Of a stretch of 10,398 nt of DNA, positions 1 to 5,879 are shown in pieces. The notes under the pieces were generated by a model. The model saw nothing but the letters and a program-made list of their open reading frames with translations. It did not search any database and was not told the DNA's origin. Each line of letters begins with the position of its first letter. The first letter of the stretch is position 1. This stretch comes from CAISDA01 sp050258555 (GTDB lineage: Bacteria > Bacteroidota > Ignavibacteria > UBA10030 > UBA8401), in assembly GCA_050258555.1 (NCBI GenBank), contig JBLMZA010000059.1, positions 1-10,398 of the forward strand, given 5' to 3'. The position numbers were made by a program, and so were the translations under genes.

Positions 1-291
1 TCGTTGGATAAGTCTGAAAAAGAGATCGAAAGAGAAAGCGATTCCTTTCAACCGGTCTCCGCAAAGACACGCGGACGTATCGGGAAAATTCTGGAATCTG
101 CGCGAAAAACAAAAAATGTCAATATCAGGATTTCTGAAGCGGACCTCGATCTTCTGAAAGAACGCTCCCTGCGTGAAGGCCTCCCATATCAGACGATGAT
201 CGCCAGCATCATTCACCGTTATGTCACAGACCGTCTGGTCGATGAAGCGGCGATTAAAAAATATATGGCCATCATCCGACACGGATCATAA
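1..291 (+). CDS. CopG / ribbon-helix-helix antitoxin, 5' end probably outside the window
   Basis: Probably the DNA-binding antitoxin of a type II toxin-antitoxin pair, which would bind its toxin and repress their shared promoter. Counting from the TTG at position 4, a basic linker leads into a strand (KNVNIRIS, about residues 37-44). A first helix follows (45-58), then the turn 'REGLPYQT' and a second helix ending 'IIHRYVTDRL'. This is the classic CopG-type ribbon-helix-helix order and wording. The only in-frame start in the window is that TTG, with no visible ribosome binding site; members of the family often begin M-K-K-L-D-K, so the TTG is more likely an internal Leu with the true start upstream. 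Antitoxins of this class usually follow a BrnT/RelE-like toxin gene, which would be to the left. By hand count this stretch is about 48% G+C, lower than the minus-strand genes, which fits mobile accessory DNA. Confidence 0.8.
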   Translation, partial: SLDKSEKEIERESDSFQPVSAKTRGRIGKILESARKTKNVNIRISEADLDLLKERSLREGLPYQTMIASIIHRYVTDRLVDEAAIKKYMAIIRHGS

Positions 292-299
292 GCGGCAGC

Positions 300-359
300 C
301 GTATTCATCGCCACCGGCTCTTCAGGCGGACCTGCGGAGACGAGCAGTACTTTGCGTTT
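300..359 (-). pseudogene. Relic of a second pirin gene (C-terminal fragment)
   Basis: Read on the minus strand from 359 downward, this gives KRKVLLVSAGPPEEPVAMNT. The intact pirin at 514-1440 reads FLLVSGRPLEEPVA then WYGPIV then MNT at residues 266-288. On DNA, a 36-base ungapped comparison (about 309-344 here against about 609-644 in the pirin) shows roughly 30 identities, and the codons stay in phase. The relic then lacks the six codons WYGPIV and picks up MNT before similarity ends. It has no start, no active-site region and no continuing pirin sequence on either side, so it is a scar of a tandem pirin copy or of a partial duplication. The similarity is seen directly; the history is inferred. 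Confidence 0.55.
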
Positions 360-374
360 GAAAGGAGGACAACG

Positions 375-704
375 ATGGAACAAAAGCCGCCGGAAATCCG
401 CTCAGCATTTATGTGTCCTGAATGCAGTTATGGTATCTCTCCACGTTCTACTTCAGAAGGAAGATTCATTTCCACCGGGCTGAGTGAATCTCTCAATCGC
501 ACACGCCCGTCATCTACCTGCCGCGGAGGAAGGTTCCCCGTTCGAGTTCCTCGAACGCCTGGCGCAGCTGCTCCTGCGTGTTCATCACAATGGGACCGTA
601 CCAGGCTACCGGCTCTTCAAGCGGACGGCCGGAGACGAGAAGAAAGCGGATGCCTTCATCGCCGGCCTGCACCGAGACTTCTTCGCCGGAATCGAACAGG
701 ATGA
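375..704 (+). CDS. Doubtful small ORF behind a perfect Shine-Dalgarno
   Basis: An ATG at 375 is preceded by a perfect AGGAGG (363-368) with six bases between, an unusually good initiation site. The first 35-45 codons look plausible as protein and contain a CPEC pair of cysteines (residues 14-17: Cys-Pro-Glu-Cys), but I recognise no family. From about base 514 the ORF runs antisense through the 3' end of the pirin gene. There its composition becomes Arg/Pro/Ser-rich, as expected of a shadow frame. The best reading is that 375-513 is the 5' remnant of a gene whose remainder was lost when it joined the pirin locus. A second possibility is a real small protein; a third is that the start signal is fortuitous. 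Confidence 0.2.
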   Translation: MEQKPPEIRSAFMCPECSYGISPRSTSEGRFISTGLSESLNRTRPSSTCRGGRFPVRVPRTPGAAAPACSSQWDRTRLPALQADGRRREESGCLHRRPAPRLLRRNRTG

Positions 705-1440
705 GCGAACGGTTATCGGCTTCCGGTTCGCTCTTCGTTCCCTCTGCAGGCTGCGCCGCACCGGTCACGCCGACGCTTTCGGTCGCCACGGGCCGCGGCT
801 CCGATGCGTAGCTGAACTTTCCCGAACCCGCAAACACGTACGCGAACGTGTGGCTCGTGGTTTCCACCGGCAGCGTCTTGCGCTTTCCCGGCGGCACGGA
901 CACATCGAGGTACACCGGCTCGGCGGCAATGCCGTCCACCGGTCCCCTCTTTCCCCAGAACGCTCCGCTCACGATGCGGACGCTCGTGCCGTCGTCGTCG
1001 ATGATGACCGGAATGTCGGCCGACTTCACTTCCTGATAATGCGGAGCGGTCATCTTCAGCGACGACGGAAGATTCGCCCAGAGCTGAAAGCCGTGCATGC
1101 GCCCGCGCTGATCGCCCTTCGGCATCTCCTGATGGATGATGCCGCTGCCGGCCGTCATCCACTGCACATCGCCCGCCTCGATCGCGCCGCGATTGCCCAT
1201 GCTGTCGCCGTGTTCGACCGTGCCGGCAAGCACGTACGTGATCGTTTCAATGCCGCGATGCGGATGCCACGGAAACCCCGCCAGATACCGCTCGGGAATA
1301 TCGTTTCGGAAATCATCGAATAACAGGAACGGATCGAACTCCGTCGTATTGCCGAATCCGAAGGCCCGCGCCAGATGCACTCCGGCGCCTTCAATGGTCG
1401 GCTTTGCCTGTATGATGCGCTTGATGGGACGAATGGACAT
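514..1440 (-). CDS. Pirin family bicupin iron-binding protein
   Basis: A pirin of 308 residues, somewhat longer than many bacterial members. Pirins are two-cupin proteins that bind a single non-haem iron; bacterial relatives such as E. coli YhhW act as quercetinases, while others serve as redox-sensing or regulatory proteins. The N-terminal cupin carries the four expected metal ligands: H59 and H61 in 'FPWHPHRGIETITYVLAG', H103 and E105 in 'GSGIIHQEMP'. This suggests an active iron site. The C-terminal cupin covers about residues 170-285 and contains a low-complexity Ala/Glu/Pro/Ser insert at about 215-243. No signal peptide is visible, so it is cytoplasmic. The start is supported by a purine-rich AAGGAAG a few bases upstream of the ATG, though that site sits partly in an inverted repeat. 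It is the last gene of a minus-strand run, 63 bp after the DUF6064 gene. The substrate cannot be told from sequence. Confidence 0.95.
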   Translation of the reverse strand: MSIRPIKRIIQAKPTIEGAGVHLARAFGFGNTTEFDPFLLFDDFRNDIPERYLAGFPWHPHRGIETITYVLAGTVEHGDSMGNRGAIEAGDVQWMTAGSGIIHQEMPKGDQRGRMHGFQLWANLPSSLKMTAPHYQEVKSADIPVIIDDDGTSVRIVSGAFWGKRGPVDGIAAEPVYLDVSVPPGKRKTLPVETTSHTFAYVFAGSGKFSYASEPRPVATESVGVTGAAQPAEGTKSEPEADNRSLILFDSGEEVSVQAGDEGIRFLLVSGRPLEEPVAWYGPIVMNTQEQLRQAFEELERGTFLRGR

Positions 1441-1450
1441 GGTTTTCTTC

Positions 1451-1481
1451 CTTTCTCGACTTTATAGTTAAAACGAGAAAG
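1451..1481. promoter_or_regulatory. Inverted repeat overlapping the pirin ribosome binding site
   Basis: Perfect 8-bp arms, CTTTCTCG at 1451-1458 and CGAGAAAG at 1474-1481, are separated by 15 A/T-rich bases in the 63-bp gap before pirin. In the pirin mRNA the downstream arm contains the first part of the Shine-Dalgarno (AAAG followed by GAAG), so a formed hairpin would partly hide the site. It could equally be a dimeric repressor operator. No U-tract follows, so it is not an intrinsic terminator. The repeat is observed; its function is inferred. Confidence 0.4.
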
Positions 1482-1503
1482 CCGCGTCCGAATGTTCCAT
1501 CGG

Positions 1504-2163
1504 CTATGCCGTCTCCGCCATCGCCCCAACGGCCGATCTGTTTTTCATGGAAATGAACGATGCCGCGGCCGCGCCGGCTACCAGAAGTCCGATATCCTCA
1601 TGAATTCCAAGTGACACTGCGGCGGAAAATCCGATCACAGACCAGAGAAGCGGAATCGCAATCGTCCACCACGAAACGCGATGGCGCGCCAAGAGCAGGA
1701 TGCCGAATGTGAAGATCGTCGTGGGACATGGCAGCCCGAACGTCGGAGCCTGCGGATAGGCGTGACCGGATGCCGCGCCGATAATCGGGTAAATGACCAG
1801 TGCATACAGGATGATACATGCGGATGCAACGGAATACATGTCGCGCTTCCATTGAAACGTCCACCTCTTTTGCAGCACACCGGTGATGAAAAAGATGACG
1901 CCTTGTGCGATGCAGAGGGCTCCGAACAGATATGCGGCCTTATTGATCGACGTGAAAAAGAGAAGATGATACGCAACCCCCATCCACAGCCAGAGAGCGG
2001 CAAGCATGAGCGAGACGGCTCTGCCGGCACAGGCATGATTCACGGCCGCGAGCGCGGCGGCGGCAAGCGCACACAGTACAAGCACGATCTGCATCGGCCA
2101 GACGGAAAGATTGTATGATTCGAAGACGGCAAGGAATTGATCGGGTGTAAAAGGCAGGTTCAT
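1504..2163 (-). CDS. DUF6064 family multi-pass membrane protein
   Basis: A 219-residue integral inner-membrane protein of unknown function, beginning MNLPFTPDQFLAVFESYN. It has about six or seven hydrophobic helices, at roughly residues 22-41, 48-69, 76-97, 112-130, 146-160, 165-183 and 188-205. The conserved block TFGLPCPTTIFTFG (141-154), together with the 'HLLFF..IN.AAYLFGALF' and 'HEDIGLLVAG' wording, matches the family I know as DUF6064. The open frame extends much further upstream, but that part overlaps mtfA out of frame. The ATG at 2163 is chosen because AGGAGG lies seven bases before it. The start is only 14 bp beyond the mtfA stop, so co-translation with mtfA is likely. No catalytic motif is evident; the Cys-Pro in the conserved block is the most suspicious functional spot. 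Confidence 0.85.
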   Translation of the reverse strand: MNLPFTPDQFLAVFESYNLSVWPMQIVLVLCALAAAALAAVNHACAGRAVSLMLAALWLWMGVAYHLLFFTSINKAAYLFGALCIAQGVIFFITGVLQKRWTFQWKRDMYSVASACIILYALVIYPIIGAASGHAYPQAPTFGLPCPTTIFTFGILLLARHRVSWWTIAIPLLWSVIGFSAAVSLGIHEDIGLLVAGAAAASFISMKNRSAVGAMAETA

Positions 2164-2170
2164 TGCATTC

Positions 2171-2176
2171 CCTCCT
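2171..2176 (-). promoter_or_regulatory. Shine-Dalgarno AGGAGG of the DUF6064 gene
   Basis: AGGAGG on the minus strand, seven bases before the ATG at 2163 and starting two bases beyond the mtfA stop codon (2178-2180). It fixes the start of the DUF6064 gene. It also suggests that ribosomes terminating on mtfA reinitiate there. Confidence 0.75.
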
Positions 2177-2177
2177 T

Positions 2178-3116
2178 TCAATGGTGATCTGGGATAATGA
2201 CGGCCGACGGGTCCTGGTGGAAGATCAGGCAGAGCGCGTCGAAGAGTTCGGGATGATTCTCTCGGCAGCGCTCGGGACTGTTGAAAAAATATTCGCAGAC
2301 GACGGCGAAGAATTCCCCCTGGTCGGTGAGCGCATACGGATCGATATCGGAGCGTCCGCGCTCGATGTCGTTCATCTCCTTCCCGACCAGTTCGAGCCAC
2401 GACGGAATCGATGCATGATCCATCAGAATGGCGGGCACGCCGTCGATCGCCCCGTCCGCCTTGTCCAGAAGATGCACGAACTCATGGATCCCGACATTCC
2501 GGCGCGTGCGCATGCCGCTGAATCCGGCCAGAAGATCGCGCCGGGAAAGGAGCACCGTATAGTTCAAAAATCCCGTGCCCACCATGCCGGAATTATGCAT
2601 CTCATCATCCTCGTCGATGTCGGTCTGGAAGCGTTCATTGAAGACATCCGAATACACGAGCACGTTGCGGAGATTGGGATAATCGAAATACGGCAGCGCG
2701 AATGTGGGAATGACCGCCGACGCGGCCACCAGCAGCTTCACGGTATCGTCGGCTTCGGTATCGATGCCGTCGATCTGCACGTCAGCCAACAGGAATGCAA
2801 CGCGCTGTGCAAACAGCTTCTGTCCTTCTTCGCTCAGGCTGGAATAATAGACGGAATGTTCCCGGAGCAGCGTGTGCCAATGGGATGGGATGTCGGATCC
2901 GAGCAGACGGAGCCTGGTCCGGTATTTTTTTATGCTCTGCGCATAAAAGCCGTACGCTCCGGCGATGATTGCCGCGCTTCCGGTAAACATGAGCACAGGC
3001 GCATCCTTTGCCGCCGTGGCGGCGATGAAGATGACAAGAATCGTCGACGTGATGAACGACGCCCACTTTTTCTGCCTGTCGATCACATCGTCGTAATAGG
3101 AACGATAGTCGATCAT
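2178..3116 (-). CDS. mtfA: MtfA-family zinc metallopeptidase (M90), membrane-anchored
   Basis: A 312-residue zinc-dependent peptidase of the M90 / MtfA family. E. coli MtfA is a cytosolic aminopeptidase linked to the glucose phosphotransferase system through the Mlc repressor. The catalytic motif HEFVH is at residues 211-215 in 'GIHEFVHLLDKADGAIDG', and the expected third zinc ligand E268 lies in 'GEFFAVVCEYFF', 57 residues later. The catalytic set therefore appears complete. Unlike E. coli MtfA (about 265 residues, soluble), this protein begins with two hydrophobic helices at about 20-36 and 41-59, a hairpin that would anchor it in the inner membrane with the peptidase domain probably in the cytoplasm. 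The start has only a weak GAGG about 12 bases upstream. It lies 31 bp after the TonB receptor and 14 bp before the DUF6064 gene. An Mlc or PTS connection cannot be assumed in this lineage. Confidence 0.92.
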   Translation of the reverse strand: MIDYRSYYDDVIDRQKKWASFITSTILVIFIAATAAKDAPVLMFTGSAAIIAGAYGFYAQSIKKYRTRLRLLGSDIPSHWHTLLREHSVYYSSLSEEGQKLFAQRVAFLLADVQIDGIDTEADDTVKLLVAASAVIPTFALPYFDYPNLRNVLVYSDVFNERFQTDIDEDDEMHNSGMVGTGFLNYTVLLSRRDLLAGFSGMRTRRNVGIHEFVHLLDKADGAIDGVPAILMDHASIPSWLELVGKEMNDIERGRSDIDPYALTDQGEFFAVVCEYFFNSPERCRENHPELFDALCLIFHQDPSAVIIPDHH

Positions 3117-3147
3117 AACCGAAGCGCCTCTGTTGTGAACAGCGGTT

Positions 3148-4959
3148 CTACTGCTTCCCGAGACCGAGCGCCACGCCGGCGCGCATCCACCGGCCCGCCA
3201 GCGGAGTGCCGGCGATGTCGGTCACGCTTTCATTGAAGACGTTGCTCACTTCGCCGAAGAGCTCAACGGATGCGAAGCGGTATCCGATGCGCGTGTCGAC
3301 GAGCGTCTTCGGCGTGTAGCCGAGCCGCTCTTCATAGCGCGCCGTCACGGTCTGATGCAGCGGCTCGAGCCACGCCAGCGACGCTGATGCGACCGCCTGA
3401 TGCTTCAGATTGTCGAGCACATAGCGCGACGTTCCTCCGTCTGTGTCAAACGCGATGTCGGCGTACGCATAGCTGAGCCGAAGCTCCTCGAGTATCGGCG
3501 CATACCGGACAAGCCGCAGCATGACGGAAAGATCGATGCCGTTTGTGCGGGCTTCCGAAATATTTCCCGCCGCCCACGGCGCATCTGCGCGCGAGCGCAC
3601 GAAATCGATCAGGTTGAAGCCGTGCCGGTAGAAATAGGCTCCCGACACGCTTGCCTCATCGCCAGCCCACGCCGCGCCGACTTCGTACGTCCAGGCTTCT
3701 TCCGGCTTCAGATTGGCGTTGCCCAAGGTTGTCGGATCGCTGTAGTAGAGTTCCGTATACGTCGGCACGCGGAACGACTTGCCGGCCGATGCGTACATGC
3801 GCAGCCGGTCCGCGACCGTCCACCCCAGATCGATGCCGGGTGAGACATTCCATTTCCAATCTGAATACCATTGCGCCGAAGCGCCGAATTCCAGGGTAAG
3901 GTCGCGGCCCAGTGCCGCCTGATGTTCGGCAAACACACTTGCGCGCGTTCTGTGATGCGAGCCGAGGCGAGAACTTTCAATTTCATCGTTCGCCGCATCG
4001 GCGCCGGCGGCGGTCATGCCGAGCGTCCATTGCGTTGTCGCCTGCACCTCCCCGCCGTACGAATCGGTCGCATGCGTGTTCTCATAGAACTTCGGATTCT
4101 CGCGCTTGAGCACGAAATAATCGTCGTTGCGCCGGTAGAACGCGTTCACTGAAACGGGCGACGTTGCGGCTGTCCTGCCTCCGAGCATCGCGACGAATGT
4201 CTTCGTGTGCTCGAACTGGTTCGGAAAGCGCGTGGAATAAAATCCGTTCGCGCCGAACTTCTTCTCGACATAATTCACCGAGGCATTCAATGACCCCGAT
4301 GCGGTGCGCCCGAGTCCGGCCGCGGCATTGACGGTCGTGACATCGAAATCGGTGCTCTGCCGGTAGCCGTCGGAACGCTTCTTCGAAAAGGAAACGCTGC
4401 TGGTCAGCGGACCGAGCGGCAGCCCTGTCGACACAAGTCCCTCCCACAATCCATGCTCTCCTCCCATCACCTCGGCATGCGCAAAGGAGGCGTCGTGTTT
4501 TTTCGTCACGATATTGACCGCACCGTTGAAGGCATTCGGTCCATACTGCCGCGAACCCGGACCCTTGAGCACTTCGATGCGCTCGATATCGGCCGAGGTC
4601 AGCGGAATGTTGAAGTTATGATGCCCTGTCTGCGGATCGATCATCTTCACGCCGTCGATCATCACAAGCGTCTGCTCGAATGTGCCGCCTCTGATGCCGA
4701 CATCGGCCTGTATGCCGAACGGACCCCGCTGCCTGACGTCGATGCCCGCAACATTCTGAAGCACTTCCTCGACGCTGCGAGCGGGCATCTGCGCGATCTC
4801 GCGCGCATCCATCACGGCAACCGTATGGCGGGCGCCGGCGCTTCCCATCTGCAGGCGGCTGCCCGTCACGACCATGCCTTCCAGCGTATATTCCTTCTCA
4901 TTCTGCGCACAGACACTCATTGCCGCCGCACTCAAGAGCACAACCATCAACCGTTTCAC
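3148..4959 (-). CDS. TonB-dependent outer-membrane receptor, BtuB-like
   Basis: A 603-residue outer-membrane active transporter, close to the length of the vitamin B12 receptor BtuB. A signal peptide (residues 1-18, cut near CA-Q) is followed by a TonB-box-like stretch, 'YTLEGMVVTGSRL' (24-36). The plug is at about 45-152, with 'SVEEVLQNVAGIDVRQRG', 'GIRGGTFEQTLVMIDGVKM', 'IERIEVLKGPGS' and 'NAFNGAVNIVTK'. The rest is a barrel of alternating strands, with the late motif 'SFRVPTYTELYYSDPTTLGNANLKPEEAWTYEVG', shared with siderophore and cobalamin receptors, at about 415-450. The start is GTG, supported by AAGGAA about eight bases upstream. The protein ends 'ALGLGKQ' rather than in the aromatic residue usual for outer-membrane barrels. 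Substrate candidates are a cobalamin, a siderophore or another metal complex; no B12 genes are nearby to decide. It is 25 bp after cvfB and 31 bp before mtfA. Confidence 0.93.
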   Translation of the reverse strand: MKRLMVVLLSAAAMSVCAQNEKEYTLEGMVVTGSRLQMGSAGARHTVAVMDAREIAQMPARSVEEVLQNVAGIDVRQRGPFGIQADVGIRGGTFEQTLVMIDGVKMIDPQTGHHNFNIPLTSADIERIEVLKGPGSRQYGPNAFNGAVNIVTKKHDASFAHAEVMGGEHGLWEGLVSTGLPLGPLTSSVSFSKKRSDGYRQSTDFDVTTVNAAAGLGRTASGSLNASVNYVEKKFGANGFYSTRFPNQFEHTKTFVAMLGGRTAATSPVSVNAFYRRNDDYFVLKRENPKFYENTHATDSYGGEVQATTQWTLGMTAAGADAANDEIESSRLGSHHRTRASVFAEHQAALGRDLTLEFGASAQWYSDWKWNVSPGIDLGWTVADRLRMYASAGKSFRVPTYTELYYSDPTTLGNANLKPEEAWTYEVGAAWAGDEASVSGAYFYRHGFNLIDFVRSRADAPWAAGNISEARTNGIDLSVMLRLVRYAPILEELRLSYAYADIAFDTDGGTSRYVLDNLKHQAVASASLAWLEPLHQTVTARYEERLGYTPKTLVDTRIGYRFASVELFGEVSNVFNESVTDIAGTPLAGRWMRAGVALGLGKQ

Positions 4960-4984
4960 CGCATCAATTCCTTATCATAATATT

Positions 4985-5815
4985 TCAGACGAGACGAATG
5001 CCGTTTTCTTCCAGCACAACACGCCTCTGCTTGTAGAGCGATCCGATCGCTTTCTTGTATGTTTTCTTGCTCATGCCGAAGAGCTCGTAGATGTCGTCCG
5101 GGGAGCTCTTGTCCGTCACGTCGACGAATCCGCCGCGCGCGCGGAGGATCGCAAGGATTTTTTCCGTCACATCCTGCACGGCTTCATATCCCTGCTTCTG
5201 CAGGCTGAGATCGAGTTTGCCGTCGGAACGGACCTTCTTGATGTAGCCCTTCACATGCTGTCCCTGCCGCAGGATCTGGAATACTTCGTTGTGGTAGAGA
5301 ACGCCCCAGCGCGCGCCGTCGACGATCGCGTTGAATCCGAGATCGGAGCGGCTGACCAGAAGCAGGTCGACCTCCTGGCCCGTTTCAAAGTCGGCTTCCT
5401 TCTGTGCGAGGAACTTGTCGAGCCGCGACGATCCGCACATGCGCCTGGTGTGCTCGTCCACATAGACGCAGACGACGTACGATTTGCCCTCTTCCATCCG
5501 GATCTTCTGTTCGCGGAACGGGACGAGCAGATGCTTCGAAAGTCCCCAGTCGAGAAACGCTCCGATGCCGGTGACCGAGTGCACTTTCAGCAGCGCGAAC
5601 TCGCCGGCTGTCGCTGCAGGCCGCTCCGTCGTGGCCACAAACCGGTCCTCGGAATCGGCATAAACGAAGACGTCGATCATGTCGCCGGGACGGCAGTCCT
5701 TCGGCACGTATTTTTGGGGAAGCAGGATTTCTCCGAGCGTTCCGCCGTCGAGATACATGCCGAAGTCCGAGGGACGTGTGATTTTGAGTGTATTGTATTT
5801 TCCGAGTTCTGCCAT
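4985..5815 (-). CDS. cvfB: CvfB family S1-domain RNA-binding protein
   Basis: A 276-residue cytoplasmic RNA-binding protein of the CvfB/YitL family, named after a Staphylococcus virulence regulator that binds RNA through S1 folds. The order is typical: a divergent S1-like domain at 5-65 (MAELGKYNTLKI...DFGMYLD), a clear S1 domain at about 70-130 ('VTGIGAFLDWGLSKHLLVPFREQ'), and a third S1-like segment at about 145-210 ('GQHVKGYIKKVRSDGKLDLSLQ'). A winged-helix end follows at about 215-276 ('DIYELFGMSKKTYKKAIGSLYKQRRV'). The length matches the family. The ribosome binding site before the ATG is weak (AGAGATTAG), and a strong hairpin lies 16 bp upstream. The receptor gene follows after 25 bp. 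The target RNAs are unknown. Confidence 0.93.
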   Translation of the reverse strand: MAELGKYNTLKITRPSDFGMYLDGGTLGEILLPQKYVPKDCRPGDMIDVFVYADSEDRFVATTERPAATAGEFALLKVHSVTGIGAFLDWGLSKHLLVPFREQKIRMEEGKSYVVCVYVDEHTRRMCGSSRLDKFLAQKEADFETGQEVDLLLVSRSDLGFNAIVDGARWGVLYHNEVFQILRQGQHVKGYIKKVRSDGKLDLSLQKQGYEAVQDVTEKILAILRARGGFVDVTDKSSPDDIYELFGMSKKTYKKAIGSLYKQRRVVLEENGIRLV

Positions 5816-5831
5816 GGTCTAATCTCTGTGA

Positions 5832-5854
5832 CCCACATGCAGTACGCATGTGGG
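5832..5854. repeat. Perfect 9-bp hairpin between the secreted PLD gene and cvfB
   Basis: CCCACATGC (5832-5840) and GCATGTGGG (5846-5854) form perfect arms around a five-base loop AGTAC, in the 64-bp gap between the two genes. No T-run follows on either strand, so it is not a standard intrinsic terminator. Read on the minus strand, its first 11 bases, GGCCCACATGC (5856-5846), recur exactly on the plus strand at 9541-9551, inside the repeat cluster beside the histidine kinase. It may be an intercistronic stem protecting or dividing the mRNA, or a member of the same palindromic repeat family. Confidence 0.7.
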
Positions 5855-5879
5855 CCGGGTGATGCAAAATGTCCGGTCG

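Noticed and set aside
2164..2400. Extension of the DUF6064 frame upstream to 2400
   Set aside because: The extra 79 codons overlap mtfA out of frame and are Arg-rich; the AGGAGG seven bases before the ATG at 2163 settles the start.
3130..3142. CTGTT-GTG-AACAG palindrome between the receptor and mtfA as a LexA-type operator
   Set aside because: The spacing does not fit the known CTGT-N8-ACAG box, the arms are only five bases, and such a palindrome is expected by chance.
2163..3236. A 357-codon plus-strand ORF opposite mtfA
   Set aside because: The minus-strand frame contains the complete MtfA zinc site; the plus-strand product has no family features and is rich in Arg, His and Asp, as shadows here are.
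4905..4959. Lipoprotein signal at Cys17 of the TonB-dependent receptor
   Set aside because: The residues before the cysteine (Met-Ser-Val) do not form a lipobox; cleavage by signal peptidase I after Cys-Ala is more likely.
5832..5854. Rho-independent terminator
   Set aside because: The stem is strong but neither strand has a T-run after it.
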